A DNA stretch of 64,000 nt. Source: an uncultured Aquimarina sp. (GTDB taxonomy: Bacteria > Bacteroidota > Bacteroidia > Flavobacteriales > Flavobacteriaceae). The DNA lies in contig CANMLS010000011.1 in assembly GCA_947498785.1 (NCBI GenBank), positions 78,869 through 142,868 of the forward strand. Direction: 5' to 3'. Every line of letters starts with the position of its first letter. Within the stretch, counting starts at the first letter, position 1. Made by a program: the position numbers and the translations under genes. The notes beneath the pieces were generated by a model. That model was not told the origin of the DNA. It did no database searches and saw only the letters and a program-made list of their open reading frames with translations. Of the stretch, positions 1-9,242 are shown piece after piece.

Positions 1-27
1 CTCTTATTACATGCCAGACATTCATAC

Positions 28-1059
28 CTACATCTCATACTCCTTTACGGCATCGACAAATGCTTGTGCGTTTTCTACAGGTATATTAGGTAAAATTCCG
101 TGCCCCAAATTAGCTATATACCTATCTTTACCAAAGGCATCAATCATTTGCTTAACCATCTTTTTGATTTCGACAGGAGGAGACAATAATCTAGAAGGAT
201 CAAAATTACCCTGTAATGTGATATTACCGCCTGTAAGATATCGCGCATTACGAGCAGAGCAAGTCCAGTCTACTCCAAGCGCCGCAGCTCCAGAGTTTGC
301 CATTTCCTGTAATGCAAACCAACATCCTTTTCCAAAAACAATAACCTCGGTTTCACCTTTTAGTGCATCTACTATTTGCTGAATATACTTCCAGGAGAAT
401 TCTTGATAATCTACGGGCGATAACATTCCTCCCCAACTATCAAATATTTGGACTGCATTAACTCCTGCAGCTACTTTTGCTTTTAGGTATGCTATTGTTG
501 TATCTGTAATTTTTTGTAATAATTGATGTGCTGCTTCTGGTTGTGCAAAACAAAGTTCTTTGGCTTTATCAAAATTTTTAGATCCCTGTCCTTGCACTGC
601 ATAACATAAGATTGTCCATGGTGAACCTGCAAAACCAATTAAAGGAACGCGATTATCAAGACGTTCTTTGGTGAGTTTAATGGCATCCATAACATATCCT
701 AATTCTTCATAGACATCTGGGACAACAACTTGCTCTACATCCTTTAAAGATCGAATCGGGTTTGGTAGCCAAGGACCGATCCCATCCTTCATCTCAACCT
801 CAATATTCATCGCTTGAGGAATCACCAAAATATCACTAAATAAAATAGCAGCATCTGGACCAATAATATCGATGGGTTGTACTGTTATTTCAGAAGCCAA
901 TTCTGGAGTTCTACACCGAGTAAAAAAATCATATTTTACTTTTAAAGCTCTAAATTCTGGCAAGTATCTTCCTGCCTGGCGCATCATCCATACTGGTGGT
1001 CGTTCTACCGTTTCTCCTTTTAATGCTCTTAGAAATAGATCGTTTTTTGGCTGTGTCAT
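28..1059 (-). CDS. hemE: Uroporphyrinogen decarboxylase HemE
   Basis: Cytoplasmic enzyme of tetrapyrrole synthesis that decarboxylates the four acetate side chains of uroporphyrinogen III to give coproporphyrinogen III. The 343-residue length is normal for the family. The N-terminal signature [18 protein letters not shown] (from residue 20) holds the substrate-binding arginines. The catalytic Asp is D76 in the FSDILV segment, and a C-terminal NLGHGI motif carries the conserved His. It is the last hem gene of the minus-strand hemA-hemC-hemD-hemE run, 84 bases after hemD, so it may have its own start site or follow by read-through. ATG start, TAG stop. No irregularity is seen. Confidence 0.97.
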   Translation of the reverse strand: MTQPKNDLFLRALKGETVERPPVWMMRQAGRYLPEFRALKVKYDFFTRCRTPELASEITVQPIDIIGPDAAILFSDILVIPQAMNIEVEMKDGIGPWLPNPIRSLKDVEQVVVPDVYEELGYVMDAIKLTKERLDNRVPLIGFAGSPWTILCYAVQGQGSKNFDKAKELCFAQPEAAHQLLQKITDTTIAYLKAKVAAGVNAVQIFDSWGGMLSPVDYQEFSWKYIQQIVDALKGETEVIVFGKGCWFALQEMANSGAAALGVDWTCSARNARYLTGGNITLQGNFDPSRLLSPPVEIKKMVKQMIDAFGKDRYIANLGHGILPNIPVENAQAFVDAVKEYEM

Positions 1060-1143
1060 GTGTTATATATTGTCCTAAAATTAATTAGGGGCTTTTATTT
1101 CTTATATTTTGAAAATATTTTCAGCTTAGGCTGAAAAAACAAT

Positions 1144-1803
1144 TTATTTTTTATTAAAGTACTTCACAGCTTGAACAATTACATTCTCTACCGTGGGTTT
1201 GTTTGCTATAATAATCTCATTGGTATACTTTTTTGCTTCTGAAGCAGTTGTATTTCCTATGCAAAACACAACGCTTTCTGCAATATTGTTTTCTAAAACA
1301 TAACTCTGAATTCCCGAAGGACTAAAAAATAAAATACCATCGAATGAACGGTTAAATTTGATAGATGTTTGATGTGTTTTGTACACAATCTGTTCATTCA
1401 AGTTTACATTATTTTGATTTAAATATTCTGGTAACTCATTTCTCCTCAAATTTCCACAGAAAAACAAAAAAGACTCCTTTTTATACTTTTTTACAATAAT
1501 TTCTGCTAATTCTGTCGCATTTTGGGCAGTTTCTATTACATTATGTCCGTTTTCTTCTAAAATTTTTTTGGTTGTTGAACCGACACAAAAACAATTCTGA
1601 ATATTGATTTCAGCATTTTGAATTGCTTTTACCGCATTTTTGCTTGTAAAGATTGCATTTTGAATTTCATTCTCGACCTCAACCTCTAAAAATTCAATTC
1701 GAATAGGATCGTATTCTACAAAACCTATTCTTGCATTAAGCAATAATTCTTTCTGAGATGTAGTCAGTTTTTTTGCAGATAATATGGTTGCTGAGATATT
1801 CAA
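1144..1803 (-). CDS. hemD: Uroporphyrinogen-III synthase HemD
   Basis: Cyclises hydroxymethylbilane to uroporphyrinogen III with inversion of ring D. HemD is poorly conserved, so the call rests on length (219 residues), the bilobed pattern (IFTSKNAVKAI near residue 55, ILFFSPSGIQSYV near 160, FCIGNTTASEA near 182) and its place directly after hemC. The start is a TTG at 1803, one base from the hemC stop, which implies translational coupling; I see no in-frame ATG that fits better. Protein is Asn- and Lys-rich like its neighbours. Position 3 in the hemACDE run. Confidence 0.93.
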   Translation of the reverse strand: MNISATILSAKKLTTSQKELLLNARIGFVEYDPIRIEFLEVEVENEIQNAIFTSKNAVKAIQNAEINIQNCFCVGSTTKKILEENGHNVIETAQNATELAEIIVKKYKKESFLFFCGNLRRNELPEYLNQNNVNLNEQIVYKTHQTSIKFNRSFDGILFFSPSGIQSYVLENNIAESVVFCIGNTTASEAKKYTNEIIIANKPTVENVIVQAVKYFNKK

Positions 1804-1804
1804 T

Positions 1805-2716
1805 CTATTTCATTTCTGCTTTTATCTCCTTCATTAATTCTTTTCCTCCATTATTCAATATTTCTTGCGCGCAATTTTTTCCAAAGTTTTGTTTATCACT
1901 AATATTAACCTGCTTGATCACTTCTATTTTACGACTTCCATCAAGGCTAAACAAAGCTCCGGTAAAATCAATTGTCTCTTTCTTTACCACTGCCAATGCT
2001 CCAATGGGTGCTGTACACCCTCCTTCTAGTTCTCTTAGAAATTCGCGCTCTATATGTACGCAAACTTCAGAAGTATCATGATTCAATTTTGATAAGGCTT
2101 CTCTACAATATGTATCTTCTTCTTTTGCAACGGCTAGCATTGCTCCTTGTGCTGGTGCTGGAATCATCCAATCTAAATCGATAAAATGTTCCGGTTTCAG
2201 ATTAATTCGTTCTAATCCGGCAGCCGCAAATATAGCTCCGTTCCAATCACTATCGGTGAGCTTTTGCATTCTTGTATTTACATTTCCTCTTAAGTCAACA
2301 ACAGTATGTTTACTGTATTTATGCAGCCATTGTGCTTTACGTCTAAGACTCCCTGTAGCAATGACACCATCTTTTTGTAAAAAATCTAACCCTTTATGTA
2401 CCAGAATATCATTTACATTCGCTCGTTCCAAAACAGCTCCTTCGACAATTCCTTGCGGTAATGCTGTCGGAACATCCTTCATAGAATGTACTGCAATATC
2501 AACATCTCCATTTAACATGGCTACATCTAACGTCTTGGTAAAAATTCCTGTAATTCCTAATTCGTAAAGTGGTTTATCCAAAACGATATCACCCATCGAT
2601 TTTACCGCAACAATTTTGGTTTTATACCCTAAATCTTCAAGATATTTTTGTACTTTTTTAGCTTGCCAAAGTGCTAATTCACTATCTCTGGTACCTATAC
2701 GAATTGTTTTAGCCAA
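1805..2716 (-). CDS. hemC: Porphobilinogen deaminase (hydroxymethylbilane synthase) HemC
   Basis: Joins four porphobilinogen units into hydroxymethylbilane on a covalent dipyrromethane cofactor. The 303-residue protein has the N-terminal IGTRDSELALWQA motif, the catalytic Asp (D81) in HSMKDVP, the Arg-rich GSLRRKAQ segment, and the cofactor-attachment Cys (C234) in LEGGCTAPIGA. It lies 2 bases after hemA and 1 base before hemD, so the three genes are almost certainly co-translated. Full length and intact. Confidence 0.98.
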   Translation of the reverse strand: MAKTIRIGTRDSELALWQAKKVQKYLEDLGYKTKIVAVKSMGDIVLDKPLYELGITGIFTKTLDVAMLNGDVDIAVHSMKDVPTALPQGIVEGAVLERANVNDILVHKGLDFLQKDGVIATGSLRRKAQWLHKYSKHTVVDLRGNVNTRMQKLTDSDWNGAIFAAAGLERINLKPEHFIDLDWMIPAPAQGAMLAVAKEEDTYCREALSKLNHDTSEVCVHIEREFLRELEGGCTAPIGALAVVKKETIDFTGALFSLDGSRKIEVIKQVNISDKQNFGKNCAQEILNNGGKELMKEIKAEMK

Positions 2717-2718
2717 GA

Positions 2719-3972
2719 CTATTTATTTTGATGTAATTGGAAAACTTTTTGAATCAATTCTAGACTCTCATCTGCAGAAGTATGCTCGTTCTTTAGATGA
2801 TTTGCAAAATGATTAGTGATTCTTTGAATAATACGGTTACTTACTATATCTGTATGTTCCTCATCAAAATCCGAATATTTCTTTCGCTGCAAATTAATCT
2901 CTGCTTCTTTCAACGTAATCAATTTATTCTTTAATGCTTTGATGGTAGGAGCAAATTTTCTAGTCTCTAACCAACTATCAAATTCTGCTTTTATTTCCTC
3001 GATAATACTTTCTGCTTGAGGGATGTGTTCTTTTCTACGACGTAATGTCCTATCTGTCATTTTTGATAAATCATCCAGATGTACTAATGTTACATTTGGC
3101 AATTCTGTTACATCAAGAGCTACATTACGAGGGATTGATAAGTCCAGAATTAATAATGGCTTATCAGAATGAATTAATTGTTTAGATATTGTAGGTTTTT
3201 GAGCTCCTGTTGCTACAATAAGAACATCAGAATTTTTAATTTCTGATTGAATATTAGCATATTCTTTTACCAGAAGATTAAACTTACCTGCTATTTTCTC
3301 TGCTTTATCTTTGGTTCTGTTAATAAGAACGATATGCTCATTTTTGGTATGTTTAACCAAGTTTTCACAAGTATTTCTTCCAATTTTACCAGTGCCAAAA
3401 AGCAATAAGTTCTTTTCAGATACATGAGGAACTCTTGCAAGAATATATTGGACCGCTGCAAAACTTACCGAGGTTGCACCGCTAGAAATTTCAGTTTCAT
3501 TTTTAATACGTTTACTAGCCTGAATAACGGCATTAACCAGACGCTCCATAAAAGGGTTCATCATATTCTCCTTTTTGGAATGTTTAAAACCATTTTTTAT
3601 TTGACTAATAATTTCAAAATCACCAAGAATCTGGCTATCCAAACCTGTACCTACTTTAAAAAGGTGAGAAACAGCTGCAGAATTTTTATGAACATACGCT
3701 ACTTTCTCAAATTCTTCAACTGTGCCATGCGTATGTTCACAAAGCAATTTGATTAACTGGAAAGGATGTTCTGCAAAACCATATAATTCTGTTCTATTGC
3801 AAGTAGAAATCACAACCAAAGAAGGAATATCTTCATTTTTGGCTTGTTTAAGAATATTGCTTTTGGCCTCATCATTAATACTAAAGTTACCCCTAACTTC
3901 GGCATCAGCTTTTTTATAACTGAGGCCTATTGCATAAAAATATTTTCCTATAGCTCGCATCTGGGGCTCCAT
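2719..3972 (-). CDS. hemA: Glutamyl-tRNA reductase HemA
   Basis: First committed step of the C5 haem pathway: reduces glutamyl-tRNA(Glu) with NADPH to glutamate-1-semialdehyde. The nucleophilic Cys is C58 in VVISTCNRTELYGF. The Rossmann-type NADPH domain has LLFGTGKIGR, and the C-terminal dimerisation helices are Lys/Glu-rich. 417 residues from the ATG at 3972; a second ATG at codon 5 is an equally possible start. It heads the minus-strand hem run and is divergent from an AraC-type regulator 204 bases away, an arrangement that suggests control of this promoter by that regulator. Confidence 0.97.
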   Translation of the reverse strand: MEPQMRAIGKYFYAIGLSYKKADAEVRGNFSINDEAKSNILKQAKNEDIPSLVVISTCNRTELYGFAEHPFQLIKLLCEHTHGTVEEFEKVAYVHKNSAAVSHLFKVGTGLDSQILGDFEIISQIKNGFKHSKKENMMNPFMERLVNAVIQASKRIKNETEISSGATSVSFAAVQYILARVPHVSEKNLLLFGTGKIGRNTCENLVKHTKNEHIVLINRTKDKAEKIAGKFNLLVKEYANIQSEIKNSDVLIVATGAQKPTISKQLIHSDKPLLILDLSIPRNVALDVTELPNVTLVHLDDLSKMTDRTLRRRKEHIPQAESIIEEIKAEFDSWLETRKFAPTIKALKNKLITLKEAEINLQRKKYSDFDEEHTDIVSNRIIQRITNHFANHLKNEHTSADESLELIQKVFQLHQNK

Positions 3973-4000
3973 GTAAATCCTATTCCTTAATTTATCATAG

Positions 4001-4008
4001 CAAAACTA
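4001..4008 (-). promoter_or_regulatory. -7-like box upstream of hemA
   Basis: Read on the minus strand this is TAGTTTTG, an exact match to the Bacteroidota -7 consensus TAnnTTTG, 29 bases before the hemA ATG. I see no TTG at the usual 17-23 base spacing, so the -33 element is missing or divergent. Suggestive only. Confidence 0.35.
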
Positions 4009-4176
4009 ATTTACTAACACATCATAAAGTAACGCTAGAAGAACAATAAGTAACGGAAAATGGTATTTTGGATATTTTTTATCACAAATACCACCGAAAA
4101 CCCTTATTTTTGATATGTTCACATAAAACTTATGGCGATAGTTTAGATTAATTCTAAATTAAAAAAAATAGTAATT

Positions 4177-5067
4177 ATGGAAATCGAATTGAAAAATAAC
4201 GCTCCAGGGATTTTGGAAGAAACTCAGATTGAAGATGGTTTTTACATCCTAAAGTTTCAGAATGAAACTAATGATGATCAATGTGTTATCCGAAAAATTA
4301 ACAGTAGCTATATTCAATTTCATTTTTGTGTAAAAGGGGCTGTAAAGTTTAATTTCAACAATGGTAGCTATGCCATTAGCTTAGCCGAAGAGAATTCACT
4401 TTTACTTTACAATCCACAACGTGACTTGCCAATGAATCTAGAAATGGAAAACGATTCCTGGTTAATCACAATTCTTATTTCTATTAAAAAGTTCCATTCC
4501 TTATTTTCTAAAGAAGCAGATTATATCCCTTTTCTAGGAGAAGGTAATCGAGATAAAAAATATTATACTGATGCTATAATTTCTCCTTCGATGGCAGTGG
4601 TTTTAAATCAGATCATGAACTATAGCTTACATAAATCTATTAAGCTATTATATTTTAAAGGAAAAGCATATGAATTATTAAGTCTTTATTTTAATAGACC
4701 AGAAAATGCAGATATAGAGCAATGTCCTTTTCTTGTGGATGAAGAAAATGTGTTGAAAATTCGAAAAGCCAAAGAGATTATTATAACTCGTATGGCAGAA
4801 CCTCCTACATTACAAGAATTATCGAATGAAATCGGACTTTCTCTAAAAAAACTTAAAGATGGTTTTAAACAAATCTATGGCGAACCCGTGTACACATTCT
4901 TATTTGACTACAAAATGGAAGTCGCAAGACAACTATTAGCATCTGGAAGTCATAATGTAAATGAAGTAGGACTGAAAGTAGGTTATAGTACCGCAAGCCA
5001 TTTCATTGCCGCATTCAAGAAGAAATTCGGCACTACTCCAAAAAAATATGTCATGAATCTAAGCTAA
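4177..5067 (+). CDS. AraC-family transcriptional regulator beside the hem genes
   Basis: A 296-residue DNA-binding protein. Residues 1-190 form a beta-rich sensing region without a recognised ligand motif. The C-terminal 100 residues are a two-helix-turn-helix AraC domain, from PPTLQELSNEIGLSLKKLK to VGYSTASHFIAAFKKKFGTTP. It sits between divergent hemA and downstream hemH, a placement I recall from other Flavobacteriia, so a role in haem or iron homeostasis is inferred. A TATTTTTG box at 4105-4112, 65 bases upstream, may be its -7 element. No signal peptide or membrane segment. Confidence 0.9.
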   Translation: MEIELKNNAPGILEETQIEDGFYILKFQNETNDDQCVIRKINSSYIQFHFCVKGAVKFNFNNGSYAISLAEENSLLLYNPQRDLPMNLEMENDSWLITILISIKKFHSLFSKEADYIPFLGEGNRDKKYYTDAIISPSMAVVLNQIMNYSLHKSIKLLYFKGKAYELLSLYFNRPENADIEQCPFLVDEENVLKIRKAKEIIITRMAEPPTLQELSNEIGLSLKKLKDGFKQIYGEPVYTFLFDYKMEVARQLLASGSHNVNEVGLKVGYSTASHFIAAFKKKFGTTPKKYVMNLS

Positions 5068-5089
5068 GGTTATTACTAATCCCTAGTAA

Positions 5090-5257
5090 TTACTCCTTAG
5101 GTATCCCAACACCCTTTTGTAAGGATACGATAGAATCATACATCCCTTGATCATCATCAGAGGCATCAGCCAAAACAGATACAAAATCAAATTGTTCTAG
5201 AAGTTCTAAAACAAAAGATAGTTTCTCTTTTTCAACATCTACTATTATACGTTTCAT
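5090..5257 (-). CDS. Small acidic protein, antitoxin-like (55 aa)
   Basis: Starts MKRIIVDVEKEKLSFVLELL and continues into a very acidic middle with a run of four acidic residues (DASDDDQG). Ends at a TAA at 5090-5092, convergent with the AraC gene and only 22 bases from its stop. Small proteins with this beta-strand plus helix opening are common in Bacteroidota and resemble the antitoxin half of type II modules, but no RelE-like partner is seen here. Function unknown. The ATG and the coding pattern (acidic, no rare codons) support it being real. Confidence 0.65.
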   Translation of the reverse strand: MKRIIVDVEKEKLSFVLELLEQFDFVSVLADASDDDQGMYDSIVSLQKGVGIPKE

Positions 5258-5904
5258 GTGTTTTTTAATTTTGTTTGTTAATGGTCACAGGAAACTTTAA
5301 ACAATCAAAATAAATATTTTAGTAAACAACACTAGATATTTATTTTAATCGAGTCGGTTTCATCTTTGCTTTTTTAATCATTTAAAAATACTAAAATAAA
5401 ATTACTCAACTTTTAGTTTGCTACAATTTAACTTAATTATAAATTCTTCTCTACTAACCTTTACATTAATCTATTAAATGGTAAAATTTTATACACCTTC
5501 TTCTTCGAGTTCAAAAAATCTGGAAAAGACCACTGTACGTATCATAAACCTCCTCTTCTCAAATCCAAAAGGCAGGTAAAATTACTTTATAATTAAGCCT
5601 TTCATCATTTATTACTTAACACCTTTTTAGCTTAAAAAGGTGAAAATTTTATTGTAAGTTAGGAAATTTTATAGGAGTAAGAGCCCCACTATACAGCTTG
5701 AATATTCTCTTTTCTGACCTATGTTATTAGATTCTCTAATACCAAGTAATTAAACGTTAAGACACAAATAATACATTTTTTGGCAAAAAACTTCCATTTT
5801 CATTGTTACTGGATTTCTCTATATCTGTATTAATAAGTCTTATCATCTTTTTATTATCTATACTCTTAATAGTTCGTATTTTTGTTTTCTGAAATAGAAA
5901 TTTT
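5258..5904. other. Gene-free stretch before hemH
   Basis: No convincing coding sequence in 647 bases. It holds a perfect 9-bp hairpin at 5620-5642 (arms CACCTTTTT and AAAAAGGTG, 5-base loop) followed by AT-rich sequence, which could be a terminator. A TATTTTTG -7-like box at 5877-5884 ends 20 bases before the hemH ATG. The rest is AT-rich without evident repeats. Confidence 0.6.
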
Positions 5905-6945
5905 ATGAGCAAAGGAGTTCTCCTCGTTAATCTTGGGTCACCAGACAGTACCGACCCAAAAGATGTGAAAAAATACCTTGGTGAGTTTTTAATGGACCCC
6001 AGAGTAATTGATGTTCCTCTTTGGGCACGAACCTTACTGGTAAAAGGAATAATTCTAAATACAAGACCAAAAAAATCTGCCGCAGCATATAAAAAAATAT
6101 GGTGGAAAGAAGGCTCTCCTCTCATCGTATTGTCTAAAAGATTACAAAAAAAAGTTGCTGACCACACTGATGTTCCAATAGGTTTGGCTATGCGTTACGG
6201 AGCAATGAACATCAAAAATGGATTGCAAGAATTGCACGATAAAGGTGTTGATGAAGTTATGATTGTACCTTTATATCCTCAATTTGCAATGGCGACTACA
6301 GAAACCATTTTGGTGCTGGCAGAAGAGTTACGTATGGCCCATTTCCCCAATATGAAAATTACAGATATTCCTGCTTTTTATAACAAAACTGAGTATATCG
6401 AAGTTCTTTCTGACAGCATTACAGAACATCTGGATGGCATTGAATATGAACATCTTCTATTTAGCTATCACGGAGTACCCGAAAGACATATCAGAAAGAG
6501 TGATATTAGTAATGGAAACTGTAAAATGGATGGAAAATGTTGCTTTAAAAAAGGGTCAAAACAACATGAGTTCTGTTATCGTCATCAATGTGAGATGACA
6601 ACAGTACAGGTAGCTAAAAAACTAGGACTTAAAAACGGAACCTATTCTACATCGTTTCAGTCTCGTTTAGGCTTTGATCCATGGTTACAACCCTATACCG
6701 ATAGAACTATTGAAAGGATGGGAAAAGAAGGTATAAAAAAAATGGCTATTGTAACTCCAGCTTTTGTTTCTGATTGTCTTGAAACTTTAGAAGAAATAGC
6801 TATGGAAGGAAAAGAAATATTTCATGAAGTAGGCGGCAAAGAATTTACTACTATTCCATGCCTTAATGATCGTGACGATTGGGCAAAAGTAATTGCTGAT
6901 TGGGTTAATGAGTGGGTCGCTATAAAAACTCAATTTGCACAATGA
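5905..6945 (+). CDS. hemH: Ferrochelatase HemH
   Basis: Inserts ferrous iron into a porphyrin in the last step of haem synthesis. The 346-residue protein opens with GVLLVNLGSPDSTDP and has the metal-binding His in LFSYHGVPERH. A Cys cluster (C206, C212, C213, C224, C229) follows, consistent with the Cys-rich insert I recall in Bacteroidota ferrochelatases and possibly binding metal or an iron-sulfur cluster. The downstream MATE gene starts inside its stop codon (ATGA overlap at 6942-6945), implying coupled translation. A -7-like box is 20 bases upstream. Confidence 0.97.
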   Translation: MSKGVLLVNLGSPDSTDPKDVKKYLGEFLMDPRVIDVPLWARTLLVKGIILNTRPKKSAAAYKKIWWKEGSPLIVLSKRLQKKVADHTDVPIGLAMRYGAMNIKNGLQELHDKGVDEVMIVPLYPQFAMATTETILVLAEELRMAHFPNMKITDIPAFYNKTEYIEVLSDSITEHLDGIEYEHLLFSYHGVPERHIRKSDISNGNCKMDGKCCFKKGSKQHEFCYRHQCEMTTVQVAKKLGLKNGTYSTSFQSRLGFDPWLQPYTDRTIERMGKEGIKKMAIVTPAFVSDCLETLEEIAMEGKEIFHEVGGKEFTTIPCLNDRDDWAKVIADWVNEWVAIKTQFAQ

Positions 6946-8333
6946 CAAAAGTTTCCTCTGAAGCGCTCGGAAGTGAACCTATTGGAAATTTGCTTGTTAA
7001 ACAAGCTGTTCCTGCTTCTATTGGGATATTAGTTATGTCTCTTAATGTTCTTGTCGATTCTATTTTTGTTGGGAACTGGATAGGTTCTATCGCATTTGCT
7101 TCTATAAATGTTGTACTTCCAGTATCCTTTTTTATTGGAGCAATAGGTATGTCTATAGGTGTAGGAGGCTCTAGTATTATTTCACGCGCATTAGGAGCAA
7201 ATGCTAAAGAAAAAGCATTAAAAACCTTTGGAAATCAGATTTCTTTGGGGTTTTTGTTTATGGTTTCTCTGGTAATTCTGGGACTGATTTTTGTTGATGA
7301 TATTATTCCAATATTTGGAGGAAAAGGTGATATTTTTGAACCTGCCAAGATTTATTACACCATTCTTTTATATGGTGTTCCTTTTCTTGGGTTTGCCATG
7401 ATGGGTAATACAGTAATCAGAGCAGAAGGTAAACCAAAATTTGCCATGAGTGCGATGATTATCCCTGCCATTGGCAATTTACTTCTGGATTATATTTTTA
7501 TCAAAGTATTAGACATGGGAATGCACGGTGCAGCATGGGCAACAACAGGTTCATACTTAGCATGTTTCTTATACGTTTTTTGGTTTTTTTATTCAAATAA
7601 TTCAGAACTGAAGATCCGTTTTCATCACCTCAAATTACAAAAAGATATTACCTCAGAAATTGCATCTCTAGGAGGTATTACACTTGCCAGACAAGCGGTG
7701 GTAAGTATTACTTATTTATTAATGAATAATATCTTGTTTGATATAGGACAAGAAGGTCTAGTAGCTGTATATGCCATCATTGGAAGAATGCTTATGTTTG
7801 CTTTATTTCCCGTATTTGGGGTTACCCAAGGATTCTTGCCTATCGCAGGATATAATTATGGTGCCCAACAATACCAGCGTGTACGTGAAACTATAAATAT
7901 AGCAATTACATATGCAGCAATTGTAGCATCTTTAGTTTTTATAGGGTTAATGATCTTTCCCTTAGAAATTACTTCTTTATTTTTGAGTAATGATCCTAGT
8001 TTAACTCCTAAAGAACTTGCTCTAAATCAGTTTGTTTTATCCCATACCTCAACATCAATGCGATGGGTTTTTGCAGCTACACCTATTATAGCTCTTCAGC
8101 TTATAGGCGCAGCCTATTTTCAATCGGCAGGAAAAGTAATTCCAGCTTTGCTACTTACTCTCTCCAGGCAAGGATTCTTTTTTGTTCCTTTAATTCTTAT
8201 ACTTCCAAAATTTTATGGGGAGTTGGGAGTTTGGATCTCGTTTCCTATTGCTGATATACTATCCACAATTGTTACTGGATATTTTTTAAATCGAGAAATA
8301 CGAACAAAGCTTTTGGTTACAAAAACTACCTGA
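6942..8333 (+). CDS. MATE-family multidrug/toxin efflux transporter
   Basis: Inner-membrane secondary transporter that exports cationic or amphipathic compounds using a sodium or proton gradient. About 463 residues with twelve hydrophobic segments; motifs include VPASIGILVMSLNVLVDSIFVGNW at the start of the first repeat and ITLARQAVVSITYLLMNN at the start of the second, typical of the NorM/DinF-like MATE fold. I chose the ATG at 6942 because it overlaps the hemH stop (ATGA); an upstream in-frame ATG at 6912 would lie inside hemH. Coupling to hemH hints at porphyrin or haem export, but this is inference. Confidence 0.93.
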   Translation: MTKVSSEALGSEPIGNLLVKQAVPASIGILVMSLNVLVDSIFVGNWIGSIAFASINVVLPVSFFIGAIGMSIGVGGSSIISRALGANAKEKALKTFGNQISLGFLFMVSLVILGLIFVDDIIPIFGGKGDIFEPAKIYYTILLYGVPFLGFAMMGNTVIRAEGKPKFAMSAMIIPAIGNLLLDYIFIKVLDMGMHGAAWATTGSYLACFLYVFWFFYSNNSELKIRFHHLKLQKDITSEIASLGGITLARQAVVSITYLLMNNILFDIGQEGLVAVYAIIGRMLMFALFPVFGVTQGFLPIAGYNYGAQQYQRVRETINIAITYAAIVASLVFIGLMIFPLEITSLFLSNDPSLTPKELALNQFVLSHTSTSMRWVFAATPIIALQLIGAAYFQSAGKVIPALLLTLSRQGFFFVPLILILPKFYGELGVWISFPIADILSTIVTGYFLNREIRTKLLVTKTT

Positions 8334-8400
8334 TTTTAATCTAGGTTTACTCCAAAATTGATATTAAGGATTTTCAATCTGTGTAAATACTGTTCTAAAA

Positions 8401-8455
8401 TACTGGCAAAAGAGCGATTTCTATTTTATTTAGTTTCTCTACTCTTTCTCCAGTA
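8401..8455. terminator. Imperfect hairpin after the MATE gene
   Basis: Arms TACTGG...AAAGAG (8401-8414) and CTCTTT...CCAGTA (8442-8455) pair over 12 positions around a two-base mismatch, with a 27-base loop. It lies between the convergent MATE gene and the micropeptide cluster. A shared stretch, GAAAACATT plus CTATCATATCC, follows it and recurs near 10325-10350, so this may be the remnant of a duplicated unit. Confidence 0.4.
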
Positions 8456-8517
8456 TAGAAAACATTCTGCCTATCATATCCAAACGATCTGGAATACTTT
8501 TAAACTCCTTTTTATGG

Positions 8518-8667
8518 TTATTTTACAACGTGTTGTACTCCGCTATATTCAAAGCCTAGAAAGAAGAAAAATGAAAAAAGTACAACCGTAATAAAAACCA
8601 ACCATAAAATAGTAGCTGGAGTAACAGGTCTCATTTCATCCAAAATATCTTTAAAAAAAGTAGTCAT
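8518..8667 (-). CDS. GxxxG-family membrane micropeptide (49 aa)
   Basis: Opens MTTFFKDILDEMRPVTPATI, then a strongly hydrophobic single transmembrane helix with a run of five Phe, then FLGFEYSGV. It is the last member of the minus-strand micropeptide cluster. No double-glycine leader, so if exported it is not by the neighbouring peptidase transporter in the usual way. Its relation to the others is by architecture (short charged N-terminus, one helix, Gly-spaced motif at the helix end) and not by clear identity. Function unknown. Confidence 0.6.
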   Translation of the reverse strand: MTTFFKDILDEMRPVTPATILWLVFITVVLFSFFFFLGFEYSGVQHVVK

Positions 8668-8685
8668 AATTTATCGTATAAAATG

Positions 8686-8808
8686 TTAATGTATCATGTG
8701 ATAAAAATCCTTGCCCATTAGGTATCCCATATAAAAAAGAGAGACTACAATGCAGCAACACCAAAGTACAATCGTTGCTATTTTTTCTGATTTTCTTATA
8801 TTTTTCAT
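8686..8808 (-). CDS. GxxxG-family membrane micropeptide (40 aa)
   Basis: Basic N-terminus MKNIRKSEK, then one transmembrane helix containing three adjacent Cys, then the cluster motif as YMGYLMGKDFY, which fits aromatic-x-G-xxx-G-[RK]. ATG start and TAA stop are clear and the spacing to the next gene is 18 bases. No leader. Function unknown; the three Cys are unusual for this group. Confidence 0.65.
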   Translation of the reverse strand: MKNIRKSEKIATIVLWCCCIVVSLFYMGYLMGKDFYHMIH

Positions 8809-8891
8809 ATTTAGATGATCTTAGTTATAGTAATAAAAGCAAAGTAATTCTTAAATGAAAAAGGATTTCATAACCAATGCTACTATTTTTT

Positions 8892-9032
8892 TTACATTCC
8901 AGCGTAGAATCTACCAAACTCCCAACCGATGTAGAATAACCCCATAGCGATTGCCAATATGATAGTGACAAATTCTAAATGACTTAGTTTGTTTATTGAT
9001 TTAGATAAGCTGTTTAAGATATTGGTTTTCAT
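8892..9032 (-). CDS. GxxxG-family membrane micropeptide (46 aa), paralogue 1
   Basis: Starts at the ATG at 9032 (MKTNILNSLSKS); an upstream in-frame ATG would add an implausible extension. One transmembrane helix, then FYIGWEFGRFYAGM at the C-terminus. The last 14 residues match those of the peptide at 9390-9530 at 12 positions and both proteins are 46 residues, so the two genes are duplicates. The identical tail suggests the GxxxGR end is the functional part. Function unknown. Confidence 0.72.
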   Translation of the reverse strand: MKTNILNSLSKSINKLSHLEFVTIILAIAMGLFYIGWEFGRFYAGM

Positions 9033-9063
9033 AAAATAAAAATTATACGATTGATATATTATT

Positions 9064-9186
9064 TTAAAAAGGCAACTCAACACCTAAATTCCCAACAAAA
9101 ACCCCTGCTGCATAAGAAGCAACAATTAATAACAAAATCATCCAAGGAATGTTTTTCACAATTTGTTTTTTTATATCTGTTTTCAT
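9064..9186 (-). CDS. Membrane micropeptide (40 aa) with AAGVFVGN motif
   Basis: Starts MKTDIKKQIVKNIPW, then a hydrophobic helix ending in YAAGVFVGNLGVELPF. The Gly spacing resembles the rest of the cluster, but the basic residue after the second Gly is replaced by Asn. A decayed relative (VFVGNL in the same orientation, no start codon) can be read near 9580-9640, evidence that this gene was once duplicated too. Confidence 0.62.
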   Translation of the reverse strand: MKTDIKKQIVKNIPWMILLLIVASYAAGVFVGNLGVELPF

Positions 9187-9242
9187 AACTGTTTTGTATT
9201 TAAAATTGAAAGTGTTTTGATTTTACTTACTTTATTATCTTC

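Noticed and set aside
6912..6941. Upstream start for the MATE gene
   Set aside because: It would place ten extra codons inside hemH; the ATGA overlap at 6942 is the natural start.
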